A stretch of DNA of 64,000 bases from a virus, in the IMG/VR virus record IMGVR_UViG_3300023115_001620, positions 27,023-91,022 of that record; one strand, 5' to 3'. The position numbers and the translations under genes are program-made. Under the pieces are notes generated by a model that did no database searches, had not been told where the DNA came from, and saw only the letters and a list, made by a program, of their open reading frames with translations. This document shows positions 15,737 to 23,304 of this stretch, one piece after another. Each line of letters starts with the position of its first letter. Within the stretch, counting starts at the first letter, position 1.

Positions 15737-15765
15737 AGTATATGGTATATTTAGGAATTTGTCAA
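15737..15765 (-). promoter_or_regulatory. Sigma70-type early promoter of the dsbA-like/gp43 unit
   Basis: On the minus strand TTGACA (15765-15760), a 17-nt spacer and TATACT (15742-15737). It lies in the short gap between the virion-protein gene ending at 15774 and the dsbA-like ATG at 15701. It could drive dsbA-like, the membrane gene and gp43. Confidence 0.8.
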
Positions 15766-15773
15766 GTAATATT

Positions 15774-16685
15774 TTACTTTTTTTCGGCTAGTTTTGCATA
15801 CAGCATATCTTTAATTGATTCGTACTGTTTGCCTTTATGCTTTGCATAACCTTGTTTTGCAAGTTTCTTTTTATCTTTGTGCGCACCCATCGCACCACTC
15901 TTGCGTAGGTCGTTTAGTTTTTGTGCATTTGGATCTCGTGGTTTGATTAGTCTAGGGTCTTTTGATTCAGTAGGTTCCATTTCCATTCTTTTAAGTTGCA
16001 TCATAACCTTTTGTGTTTGTGCTGGATCCATTTGCATAAGTCTTTGGAATGCTTCTGCCATTGAGTTCATTTCATTTCTGGTAAGTTGCTTACCAGATTT
16101 TGTTTTCTGTATTGCCATAGCTAACAATTTAGGATCACGCACACCTAAATCGCCAACTAATTTTTGGGGATTTACTGTTCCTTTAACTTTGCCTTGAGTT
16201 TGTTGTGATTGTTGATTAGTTGGAGCTGTTTTTAAACTTTGTTGAAAATTTCCTGCATTATCCATTCCGTGCTTGATTTGATTTTTGGCATATGACGCCA
16301 TTCCTTTTACAGCATCTAATGGCCCTTCATCGATGTCTGCTTCGCCGACAAGTTTATCCTTTAATGGATGTGGTTGTTCTCCTGTTGTGCTAGGAGTGCT
16401 TGTCTTTGGCATAGGATCTTTACCCTTGGCTTGACCTGCGGATCCTGTTTTTTGTTTTTCGTCTACGCGAACACCTGCAAGTGCAGCAAAATCTGCAATG
16501 CTGTCAATACCTAGCGGCATTGAACCTTTTTCAACTACAGCACTTTCTTCTAGGTAATTCTTCGTTGGCGGTACGTTTGTAAGATCACCTCCGCCTTGAG
16601 CAGCTTGTTGAAGTTTTGCTAGATCTTCTCTTGGATCACTTGGGTCCATTTCGAAAAGTTTGTGCTGTAGTTTGTGCCAATCCAT
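15774..16685 (-). CDS. Probable virion (internal head) protein
   Basis: A 303-residue, Gln/Lys/Pro-rich, low-complexity protein. It starts MDWHKLQHKLFEMDPSDP and ends IKDMLYAKLAEKK. Between lie a disordered linker (PMPKTSTPSTTGEQPHPLKD) and a helical segment (LTRNEMNSMAEAFQRL). I recall similar N-termini in T4-like marine phage structural proteins. The LFE near the N-terminus fits the (L/I)xE cleavage rule of the T4 prohead protease. Its C-terminal YAKLAE is shared with the adjacent gene's HAKLAE. A structural or packaged role is inferred, not proven. Confidence 0.7.
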   Translation of the reverse strand: MDWHKLQHKLFEMDPSDPREDLAKLQQAAQGGGDLTNVPPTKNYLEESAVVEKGSMPLGIDSIADFAALAGVRVDEKQKTGSAGQAKGKDPMPKTSTPSTTGEQPHPLKDKLVGEADIDEGPLDAVKGMASYAKNQIKHGMDNAGNFQQSLKTAPTNQQSQQTQGKVKGTVNPQKLVGDLGVRDPKLLAMAIQKTKSGKQLTRNEMNSMAEAFQRLMQMDPAQTQKVMMQLKRMEMEPTESKDPRLIKPRDPNAQKLNDLRKSGAMGAHKDKKKLAKQGYAKHKGKQYESIKDMLYAKLAEKK

Positions 16686-16686
16686 A

Positions 16687-16806
16687 TTACTTCTTTGCCA
16701 TCTTAGTTGCTGTTGCGTACATTACTGCTTCTGCATCTTTGCCATAACGATCTTTAAAATCGCCTTTGGCTTTCTTCATGCCCTTTACGTACTTTTCTTT
16801 TTTTTT
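16687..16806 (-). other. Out-of-frame C-terminal module downstream of an A9 run (apparent -1 frameshift extension)
   Basis: The upstream 216-codon gene runs through nine consecutive A (minus strand, 16806-16798) followed by G and stops at 16785. In the -1 frame the reading continues as about 37 more codons: EKYVKGMKKAKGDF, then KDRYGKDAEAVMYATATKMA, to a TAA at 16689-16687, just before the next gene. This basic module resembles C-termini I recall from T4-like marine phage structural proteins. The zero-frame reading TCA AAA AAA AAG contains the heptamer A-AAA-AAG, the slippery site of E. coli dnaX. Either programmed -1 frameshifting or a one-base homopolymer error in the assembly explains it. 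An independent internal ATG with a poor ribosome site is less likely. Confidence 0.6.
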
Positions 16807-17435
16807 GACTCGTCTTTAGTTAATGATCTTTCTGCAAGTTTGGCATGTAGTCTTTGTTTGTAAGTATCGTTAGCACTTTCAGCATGCATTGCTGCCATAT
16901 GCTTCTTGTACTTTTTAGTACCTTTTTTGTGAGGTGATTTACCTTCTGCTGCAACTGCTTTAATTTCTTTACCACAGCACTCACATTTTTTACCAACTTC
17001 ATTCATTGAATGCTTACCACCGCAATGTGAGCAGCTTGGTCCGCATCCACAAGATGCCTTTTCTGTTGCTTCTGTTACTGCGTTGCAACTACAACCTTTA
17101 CAGTCTGGAGGACATTTACAGTCTTCTGCTTTTACATCTTCTCCACAGCACTTAGATGAACAATGCTTACCTGCGCCTTCACCAAGTTCGCCTGTTGCTT
17201 GTTCATAATCTAAATGATGATATACTGAGCCTAAGTAGTCTGCTGCTTTTGTAATCTTAGATTGTACCCAACCTTCTAATCCTTCTGCTTCAGAAACATT
17301 CTTTAGCATTTCGTGGAGTTTGATTGAATACTTTGCTATTTTGTATAGGTCTGCTCTGGCCATCTGCACTTCATGGTCTTTTTCAGCCATGTGAGCCATA
17401 TCACCTAAGCCTTCACTAATTTCTTTATCTCTCAT
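16785..17435 (-). CDS. Cys-rich probable virion protein (zero-frame product)
   Basis: A 216-residue protein. Residues 25-80 are a helical block (ADLYKIAKYSIKLHEML, EGLEGWVQSKITKAADYLG) seen in T4-like marine phage structural proteins. Residues 91-156 hold 15 Cys and several His in CxC, CC and CxxC arrangements, like a metallothionein or zinc-cluster domain. A basic tail follows with QRLHAKLAERS, shared with the next gene's end. It has a late-promoter motif (17465-17471) and TATGGAG before the ATG, consistent with late virion expression. Translation may shift at the A9 run to add the module described at 16687-16806. Confidence 0.72.
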   Translation of the reverse strand: MRDKEISEGLGDMAHMAEKDHEVQMARADLYKIAKYSIKLHEMLKNVSEAEGLEGWVQSKITKAADYLGSVYHHLDYEQATGELGEGAGKHCSSKCCGEDVKAEDCKCPPDCKGCSCNAVTEATEKASCGCGPSCSHCGGKHSMNEVGKKCECCGKEIKAVAAEGKSPHKKGTKKYKKHMAAMHAESANDTYKQRLHAKLAERSLTKDESKKKKST

Positions 17436-17456
17436 TGAGCTGCTCCATAATACGTA

Positions 17457-18362
17457 TTATAGTGTATTTATTTCTTTTAGTATTAATTCTGCTATTAGTT
17501 GATGTCCGTATTTTGTTGGATGATAGCTATATGGGTTAACAATTTTATTTTCTGCTAAAAATTTTATTCTATTTGTATCTTCTTTGTAGGTTGAAGTATG
17601 ATACTCTTTATCTAATTTTTTCATCCCAGCATTTTTACAAAGTATACTGCATATATCTCTAGGACTGCGATTATAAAATAGCATATTATCTATTGTTTTG
17701 TTTTTATCTACACTTACTTCTTTGATAGTGGTTGTAACAGGGTGATCATGATCTTTTTGTCTACGATCTTTTTCAACTGTATATTCGTCTGTGCTGAAAT
17801 TGGCTACAGCAGGGTGCGATTTTTCATAATCATGATGATTAAATGTGTCAAACCAGTAGTTTTTAATACCTAATGCTGCAAAGTAACTGTTAAAAAAATG
17901 CATTTCTTTTGCAAGAGCATGTACTTCATGATCATGATTATAAAAAAATCTCATCCATTGTTTTATAATGTAGTTTTCATTGTTGACTACTTTTTGCCAA
18001 CTGAATTTAGGATTAGGTAGAATTATATTTTTAAGATCCTGTGTTCTGTAGTCATATATTTCTGTTCTAGCAGTAGATGTTATACCCCAAAGTACTATAA
18101 TTTCGTCATACTTTTCTTTTATATTGTTAAATTCGTCACTTGGAAAAAAGTGTTTTGCAAATCTAAATTGTTTTTGATTACTTGTTCCGCCTATACTAAA
18201 ATTTAAAGTGTCTGCACTTAACTCTTTAGCGATAATTTCACGAAAAGTGCCTTCCGGCCTGTCCCATGTATTATAGTATTCTTTTTCTGACATACCTTCA
18301 TAATAGTATGTTCCTACACCCATGGTCCAGCTACAACCAAAGGTAATGAATAGTTTTTTCAT
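17457..18362 (-). CDS. SGNH/GDSL-like hydrolase
   Basis: A 301-residue protein with the block pattern of SGNH hydrolases: FITFGCSWTMG at the N-terminus (Ser nucleophile in a GCSWT variant of GDS), NFSIGGTSNQ (Gly/Asn blocks) and YSYHPTKYGHQL near the C-terminus (His of the DxxH-like block). Such enzymes are esterases or acetyl-hydrolases, and in phages may modify glycans or the virion. No signal peptide is seen. It overlaps the gene upstream by 4 nt (ATGA). Its position among virion genes suggests late expression. Confidence 0.75.
   Translation of the reverse strand: MKKLFITFGCSWTMGVGTYYYEGMSEKEYYNTWDRPEGTFREIIAKELSADTLNFSIGGTSNQKQFRFAKHFFPSDEFNNIKEKYDEIIVLWGITSTARTEIYDYRTQDLKNIILPNPKFSWQKVVNNENYIIKQWMRFFYNHDHEVHALAKEMHFFNSYFAALGIKNYWFDTFNHHDYEKSHPAVANFSTDEYTVEKDRRQKDHDHPVTTTIKEVSVDKNKTIDNMLFYNRSPRDICSILCKNAGMKKLDKEYHTSTYKEDTNRIKFLAENKIVNPYSYHPTKYGHQLIAELILKEINTL
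17465..17471 (-). promoter_or_regulatory. Late-promoter motif ATAAATA before the Cys-rich virion gene
   Basis: Minus-strand ATAAATAC lies 30 nt before the ATG at 17435, within the 3' end of the SGNH gene. Spacing fits a T4-type late promoter with a leader of about 20 nt carrying GGAG. Confidence 0.65.
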
Positions 18363-18547
18363 TTTTTATTTTTGCTTTTTGATTTTTTCTTTTTGTGACC
18401 TAATACATTAATATCAACGTCTAATGCATTTTTTACAGTACCGTCTGGATTTTTCATTTGACGACTTACTAATCCACCCACAGGTGTAGCAACGCTTGCA
18501 ACAGATCCCGCTGTTGTAGTTTCCTTTACTATTTCGTTCATCTTCAT
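18359..18547 (-). CDS. Small basic-tailed phage protein
   Basis: A 62-residue protein with an N-terminal ETTTAGSVASVATPVGG segment and a C-terminal poly-Lys/Ser tail (HKKKKSKSKNKK). I recall the TTTAGSVA pattern in several T4-like marine phage small proteins next to structural genes. The basic tail suggests DNA contact, perhaps as a packaged protein. It is linked by ATGA to the SGNH gene downstream and to the 56-codon gene upstream. Confidence 0.65.
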   Translation of the reverse strand: MKMNEIVKETTTAGSVASVATPVGGLVSRQMKNPDGTVKNALDVDINVLGHKKKKSKSKNKK

Positions 18548-18714
18548 TTTAAGTATTCCCTGTATGTTTTCCAGTAGTTTTGTCGTTCGTTAGTGCTGGC
18601 TCGCCGGAGTTCGTGTTCTTTTAACTTGGCAACATAATGACTTGTTTCTATGTCGCTAGTGTCTGGGAATAGTTCTATGACTTTTTCTTTCTTCCACTCT
18701 TCATGTTTGCGCAC
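18544..18714 (-). CDS. Small basic helical protein in the gap after the ParB-like gene
   Basis: A 56-codon frame, most likely starting at GTG 18714 with a GAGG upstream. It overlaps the end of the 522-codon gene by 40 nt in another frame, and its TGA overlaps the next ATG. The product is charged and helical (KHEEWKKEKVIELFPDTSD, then YVAKLKEHELRRAS) with Trp and Tyr near the end. Codon composition is protein-like over its full length and it fills an otherwise empty gap. Function unknown. Confidence 0.6.
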   Translation of the reverse strand: MRKHEEWKKEKVIELFPDTSDIETSHYVAKLKEHELRRASTNERQNYWKTYREYLK

Positions 18715-20243
18715 CAATGATACATCCTCGCTTTCTCACCTGAGCTATTCTTGGCTCTCTTTCTTAAACTTGTAACACTACCATTGCAACTAGCACCTGC
18801 ACGTTTTACACGCCCTGGTCTGCTTTTGCCTTTACGCTTACCGTCAGCAAAGTTTTCATTTATTCCAAGTTCATCAACCATTATTTCTAACGCTGAATCT
18901 ACATCATTTAAACCATTTTCTTCTTTTGTTTTCTCATACCAACTTCTTACAAAGTTTGATGCTGAGTGTCCATAAGTATCTGGAGCCATCATCATTTGAT
19001 AAAGAACTTGGTCAGGTGCTTCTCGTTGAGACCTTACAAACTTTCTAAGACTATCTAAGTCTGTACTTTCATTATATGCTACATCTGTTGCTGCTTTTGC
19101 TTTGGTAGCATCAGCAAAGTTTTCTATAATATGTGCTTCTAAATCAATGCCTGTATTTTTCTTAATATCTTTAACAGTATAAGGCCAATCATCTTTTGAA
19201 ACTTTTCTTCCTACTTTTAAAAGTGTGCTTAGAAGTTTAGGATATTTTTTATACAAGTTCATATTAAAAGTAATTTTCACTGCATCATAAAAGTACGGTT
19301 CTAACTCGTTAGTTTCATGAGCCTTTTTTGCAAGACCTATAATTTTTTTATAAGAAGCTATGTCTTCTTTTGTTGCTTTTATTAACCCTTTTTTCTTACC
19401 GTCAGCAAAGTTTTCATCTATGTCTTCGTTTTTCTTACGTCCTGCACAATGAGCTTTTTGACTAAATCCTTTTGGATTAGAACAATTAATACTATCCTTG
19501 TACTTTTTGCTCCAACCTTCGTCTAGCATATCTTCCAATACATCGTCTGCCATATGTACACGAGCATACTCGGCACCTGCAAGACGCAAAGCATCGTACC
19601 TATGATGACCGTTAACTATGCGTCCCTTACGATCAATCTGTATGGGTGCATAATCATCCTTCAATACTCTTTCTAGCTGCTTTATTAATTTTTTGTAAGA
19701 GCGTTCTTTTTGAACTGTTCTTAACTGCACCAGTTTAACTCTGCCTAAAGGACCATAATTTTTTACCTGCGGAGGTGCTTCGCCACCTGTTGGTTCGTCG
19801 TCAAAATGTGCATCTTGATAGCCAGCAGCGCCTTGAACATCATATCCAATACGCTTCAATTGCTTCATTAGATATTTCATTTCTTTCTTGCCTGCATACG
19901 GAGCAATTACAACGTCAGGTTCGTCGTAGTTTGCACCTTTGGGAACTGCTTTGAGATTTGCTAGATTAGTTCCTATTTTGTAGTGATCGTATGCAGTATC
20001 AGATTTTGTTAGAAATGTGTTTGGAGGATTAGGAATCAGTTGTCCTTCTGCTAAACCTAGATTATACAAAACATTTGTACTTTTACCTTTAACTTTTTTA
20101 CTCAAAGTTGGCGGCTTTCCGTCTTTGTCCACTTTGTTTCCAAATTTTGCTGCTTCACGAGATATAGAATTAGTGTCAACATCTGCTGTTGTGTTGACAC
20201 CCTTTACAATTCTACCATCTTCTAATAAATCTCTTATACGCAT
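18675..20243 (-). CDS. ParB-like domain protein with repeated ENFADG modules; probable virion protein
   Basis: A 522-residue mosaic. It starts MRIRDLLED, a tag like that of the 20690-22060 product. Residues about 195-235 (APIQIDRKGRIVNGHHRYDA) form a ParB/sulfiredoxin-type nuclease or CTP-binding motif. A basic Cys module follows (CSNPKGFSQKAHCAGRKK). The linker ENFAD occurs three times (with GKKKG, ATKAK and GKRKG after it), separating domains. The C-terminus is a second basic Cys module (GKSRPGRVKRAGASCNG, YHWCANMKSGRKKK). Both Cys modules recur in T4-like marine phage virion proteins as I recall. A packaged DNA-binding protein is the best guess. Confidence 0.72.
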   Translation of the reverse strand: MRIRDLLEDGRIVKGVNTTADVDTNSISREAAKFGNKVDKDGKPPTLSKKVKGKSTNVLYNLGLAEGQLIPNPPNTFLTKSDTAYDHYKIGTNLANLKAVPKGANYDEPDVVIAPYAGKKEMKYLMKQLKRIGYDVQGAAGYQDAHFDDEPTGGEAPPQVKNYGPLGRVKLVQLRTVQKERSYKKLIKQLERVLKDDYAPIQIDRKGRIVNGHHRYDALRLAGAEYARVHMADDVLEDMLDEGWSKKYKDSINCSNPKGFSQKAHCAGRKKNEDIDENFADGKKKGLIKATKEDIASYKKIIGLAKKAHETNELEPYFYDAVKITFNMNLYKKYPKLLSTLLKVGRKVSKDDWPYTVKDIKKNTGIDLEAHIIENFADATKAKAATDVAYNESTDLDSLRKFVRSQREAPDQVLYQMMMAPDTYGHSASNFVRSWYEKTKEENGLNDVDSALEIMVDELGINENFADGKRKGKSRPGRVKRAGASCNGSVTSLRKRAKNSSGEKARMYHWCANMKSGRKKKS

Positions 20244-20244
20244 T

Positions 20245-20490
20245 TTACCAAATCTTTACTACGTGAAAATCTGCAGGTCTTTGCAACTTTATTTCATTGC
20301 GTTTACCATCCATATCTACAAACACAAAATGTTTAGGCATTGTTTTTATTATTTTTTTGGCTGTATATGTTTGTGTTTTGAATTTTTCTGTTCTTGCACC
20401 ATCCTGATGTACAGTTACTTCATCGGGAATTGTTATGATTAGCTCATATTCTTCTCGTGTTACTCTTTGCCACCAAGTCTTCAAGCTCAT
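20245..20490 (-). CDS. Small hypothetical protein
   Basis: An 81-residue soluble protein starting MSLKTWWQRVTREEYELII, then beta-like segments (YELIITIPDEVTVHQDG, HFVFVDMDGKRNEIKLQ). No family recognised. It overlaps the gene upstream by 4 nt and lies 1 nt from the ParB-like gene, so it belongs to the same operon of probable virion proteins. Confidence 0.65.
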   Translation of the reverse strand: MSLKTWWQRVTREEYELIITIPDEVTVHQDGARTEKFKTQTYTAKKIIKTMPKHFVFVDMDGKRNEIKLQRPADFHVVKIW

Positions 20491-20702
20491 TTTTTCTTAC
20501 GTCCTCTAAAAGTATGTCCTGTCATATAAGGTTTTGAAAACCATAATTCAAACCATTCTTTGTCACCTGGTTTAATATTTTGTTCTTTTTCTTTTTTCTT
20601 TAATTCAGTTGCAGTATGGCTCATATCTTCAAGAGTATACTCTGTGTAACCTTTGTATTCGTTTACACCTGCTAGTTTTTTAATATACTCTAGTTCATCC
20701 AC
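20487..20702 (-). CDS. Small basic hypothetical protein
   Basis: A 71-residue protein with an N-terminal ELEYIKKLAGV tag, a charged middle and the end LWFSKPYMTGHTFRGRKKK. The N-terminal tag type (xIKKLAGV) occurs on other phage proteins near head genes, as far as I recall. It overlaps the nucleotidyltransferase gene by 13 nt. Function unknown. Confidence 0.65.
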   Translation of the reverse strand: MDELEYIKKLAGVNEYKGYTEYTLEDMSHTATELKKKEKEQNIKPGDKEWFELWFSKPYMTGHTFRGRKKK

Positions 20703-22060
20703 GATAGATCACCTTGTTCTAAAGATTCTGCATACTTAGCAGCAAACTTCTCGCCGTGCTTTTCTATCCATTTTTTAAGTACAACTGCACCTAAGATAAG
20801 TGTTACAGCCATTGCAATAGTAAACTTGTTGTCGATAAGCATTTGTGTTGCTTCTTCGCCAATTTTATCTGTAACCCATTCCCATCCTTCACTTATGGCA
20901 ATTGCTGCTGCGCTACCACCTATGATATATTTTGCAAATTTCTTTAACAACCATTTTAATACAGGCCACGCACCTCTTACAGCAATCCAACGAAGTATCC
21001 ACATAACTGCTGCACCCACTGCTGGTGCAATTTCATCTAGTTGTTGTTCTTCTTTGACGTATTTTTCTTTTTTCTTTTCTTCGCCTTTGGTAAGTTCACG
21101 TTCTATTGTAGATAATGCCTCTTGTATATCCTCTTTGGAAACAACAAATCGTTTTCCTTTAGATGTTATTTGTTTACCAGCAATATATTTTAATAAAGCA
21201 GAAAGGTTTTCAACACTATCCTCTCTGTTTACGTAATCTTGGATCTGATCTTTGATATATTTTACCAAAGCCTGTTTGTCTAAAACTAAATCTGCTTCTG
21301 CTGTTACTAATTCTTTTTTAGACTTCCATGCATCCTTGTCGCCTTTTGCAGCAGCTTTTCTTCTCGCTGCTATTCTATCTCTGATGCTACTTGGTTCGTC
21401 GAATTTTTCTTTTTTCTTTTTAATTGTAGCTCTTTTAGCTCTACTTGGAATACCAAAAGCCATTATTTCTTCTACAGGCTCAGTAATACCCATGCCTTTG
21501 CGTACAGCATCAAACATAGTTTTGGCTAGTTTAGGATTTGGTACGCCTTTTGCAAATGCTTCTATGTCCCCTGAAGCTGCTGCTACACGCATTTTGCTTG
21601 CACTCATACCGCTTACATCATCTGCATCTGGATCACGTTCTCCTGCACTTGCTACTTTGATTGAATTAAATTTAAACGGAACTTTTCCTGATTTGTCTGG
21701 TTGACCGTTGTATGTATTGAACAGTTTTTGGAAACCATCTACACGATCTGAACCTGCAATAAAAATTACATCAGTGTAACCTAAACTTTGTAGCATTTCT
21801 AATGCTTGAACTGGTGTACGTACACTTTGATGTCCTATGTTTATTCCAGGAAAAAATTGTTTTGCGAACTTTAGTTTTGTTGGAAAGTCTAAAGGATCTG
21901 TTTTAGGTTTTTGGCTTTGAGATAAGAAAAGATAGTGGTCTCCTTCAAAAGACTCTATTGTACTAACTAACTTTGCATGACCTACAGTGGGAGGATTCAG
22001 CCTACCAAAAGCTAGAACTGCTGTTTTTTTCGTTTCTTCAAACAGTTCCCGTAGTAGCAT
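20690..22060 (-). CDS. Nucleotidyltransferase domain with C-terminal membrane segments; probable packaged protein
   Basis: A 456-residue protein. After MLLRELFEE (a tag ending in LFE, fitting T4-type prohead protease sites) comes a cytidylyltransferase-like domain: LAFGRLNPPTVGHAKLV (TxGH), VIFIAGSDR, and GMSASKMRVAAASGD (ISSTxxR-like). The middle is Lys-rich and charged. Residues about 345-440 have two to three hydrophobic segments (GAAVMWILRWIAVRG, YIIGGSAAAIAI, FTIAMAVTLILGAVVL). The domain could be an NMN-type adenylyltransferase or ligand-binding homologue. The combination of enzyme and membrane helices in a putative virion protein is unusual, and could be an injected protein by analogy with T4 Alt. 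Confidence 0.75.
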   Translation of the reverse strand: MLLRELFEETKKTAVLAFGRLNPPTVGHAKLVSTIESFEGDHYLFLSQSQKPKTDPLDFPTKLKFAKQFFPGINIGHQSVRTPVQALEMLQSLGYTDVIFIAGSDRVDGFQKLFNTYNGQPDKSGKVPFKFNSIKVASAGERDPDADDVSGMSASKMRVAAASGDIEAFAKGVPNPKLAKTMFDAVRKGMGITEPVEEIMAFGIPSRAKRATIKKKKEKFDEPSSIRDRIAARRKAAAKGDKDAWKSKKELVTAEADLVLDKQALVKYIKDQIQDYVNREDSVENLSALLKYIAGKQITSKGKRFVVSKEDIQEALSTIERELTKGEEKKKEKYVKEEQQLDEIAPAVGAAVMWILRWIAVRGAWPVLKWLLKKFAKYIIGGSAAAIAISEGWEWVTDKIGEEATQMLIDNKFTIAMAVTLILGAVVLKKWIEKHGEKFAAKYAESLEQGDLSWMN

Positions 22061-22407
22061 TAGTATGCTCCGTCTTTGATTTGTTTCATCTCTTCAGAAA
22101 ACAATTTTTTGACTAAAGCTTCTTTATCTTCATCCTTAAATATATTTTCAGATCTGCCAAGCTTGTATTCTTTGCAATACGATTCAATACCCCTATTGAC
22201 ACAGTCACCCATGCATTTTGATGCATTTACCTTTTGGTTTTTCTTATACATTTCCTGCATTTTTATTACAGCAGGAAAGAAATGTTTTCTATAAAACATA
22301 GGATCATTGCGCATATAGATAGCACAGTCGTCTACAGGACTGAAAGGCATTTTCTTATCAACTGCTTTTGCAAATTCTACAAGTTTTACCATTTGCGGCA
22401 ACTCCAA
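22060..22407 (-). CDS. Conserved small hypothetical protein with paired Cys
   Basis: A 115-residue helical protein. The segment VDDCAIYMRNDPMFYRKHFF, then ASKCMGDCVNRGIESYC, holds Cys residues in a CxxxC arrangement that could bind metal or form disulphides. I recall the family from T4-like marine phages without a function. It ends in TAATG at the nucleotidyltransferase gene and overlaps the next upstream gene by 22 nt. Confidence 0.7.
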   Translation of the reverse strand: MELPQMVKLVEFAKAVDKKMPFSPVDDCAIYMRNDPMFYRKHFFPAVIKMQEMYKKNQKVNASKCMGDCVNRGIESYCKEYKLGRSENIFKDEDKEALVKKLFSEEMKQIKDGAY

Positions 22408-22949
22408 TATCTTGCCTTTGTTCTTGGACCTGGGTTATCGCAGTTGTGTCTTGCACGGAATGAACGTCTACGTGCCGGGTTTGATTTTTTAATCTTCATG
22501 TTAGGATCACCAAAGTTAACTTTTTTAACATTCTTAGTCTTTGGGTCTTTAACATATACTTTAAACTTTTTAACATCGCCACGCATAGGCTTGCCTAGTG
22601 GAACTTTACGGCCTTGGTATTCTGCTTCATCGATTTCATCTTCGTTAAACCACATTACACCGTACTCTAAGAAAAAGTCATCACCGTCGTAAGTTTCCTC
22701 TACAATGTCTTCCCCTAAATCTGTTGAAATTTCAATATCAAAGTCATCATAACCTTGTTCAAACATATAATTTGCTAAACGATTTGCGTATTCGTCTGCT
22801 TCTTCTTCATCTAATTGGCGGGGGAGTGCTATTTCGTATACTGTAGCACCTTGCTCAGTTTCGTAAATTTCTTGTTCTGCAAAGATGCTTTCGTCTAATA
22901 GTTGCGCACCTTCTTGTTTTTCCATTACTACTCTTACAAAATGTTCCAT
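22386..22949 (-). CDS. Acidic N-terminal/basic C-terminal phage protein, probable head-associated
   Basis: A 187-residue, two-part protein. The first 120 residues are strongly acidic (EEADEYANRLANYMFEQG, EDEIDEAEYQ). The last 65 are basic and conserved in T4-like marine phages as I recall: GKPMRGDVKKFKVYV, VNFGDPNMKIKK, SFRARHNCDNPGPRTKAR and YWSCRKW, with two Cys. The basic module is often attached to different N-termini, suggesting a portable virion- or DNA-binding tag. Function unknown. Confidence 0.7.
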   Translation of the reverse strand: MEHFVRVVMEKQEGAQLLDESIFAEQEIYETEQGATVYEIALPRQLDEEEADEYANRLANYMFEQGYDDFDIEISTDLGEDIVEETYDGDDFFLEYGVMWFNEDEIDEAEYQGRKVPLGKPMRGDVKKFKVYVKDPKTKNVKKVNFGDPNMKIKKSNPARRRSFRARHNCDNPGPRTKARYWSCRKW

Positions 22950-22958
22950 GATTTTACC

Positions 22959-23303
22959 TTAATGATTCAAAACAACACTATCTAAGGTGCCGTCTGTCCA
23001 ATTCATAATCTTTGCTCTAAGCCAAACATAATTGCCTGTTACACTTTTAATTTGACTATCTGTCTCTTGTTCAGCAACAAGTGATAATACAGAAAACCAA
23101 TCAGCGCCAGTTGGGTCAATCGCCAACGTTGCTTCTATAACTAATGTTCCGGTAAAGCCTGTATAACTATATTGAAGAGTATGTAGACCATCAGAGCGTC
23201 CATAATAGCCGTCTCCTTTGTATTTCTCTCCTGTGACACTTTCAATTGTGCTATCACCTGGATGAGTGTTGGTTGTTAAAATTGTTTCACTAGTTGCTGC
23301 CAT
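22959..23303 (-). CDS. Beta-rich probable virion protein
   Basis: A 114-residue protein with alternating hydrophobic strands: KYKGDGYYGRSDGLHTLQYS, FTGTLVIEATLAIDP, GNYVWLRAKIMNW, and the terminal LDSVVLNH. The pattern matches small beta-sandwich proteins in T4-like marine phages. No ribosome site is visible; the ATG is 5 nt from an ATAAATA motif. The role is likely structural (head or decoration); this is inference. Confidence 0.65.
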   Translation of the reverse strand: MAATSETILTTNTHPGDSTIESVTGEKYKGDGYYGRSDGLHTLQYSYTGFTGTLVIEATLAIDPTGADWFSVLSLVAEQETDSQIKSVTGNYVWLRAKIMNWTDGTLDSVVLNH

Positions 23304-23304
23304 A

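Noticed and set aside
16687-16806. Independent small gene starting at an internal ATG
   Set aside because: AAAGG lies only two bases before the ATG, and the open frame extends upstream through the A9 run, so continuation from the 216-codon gene is more likely.
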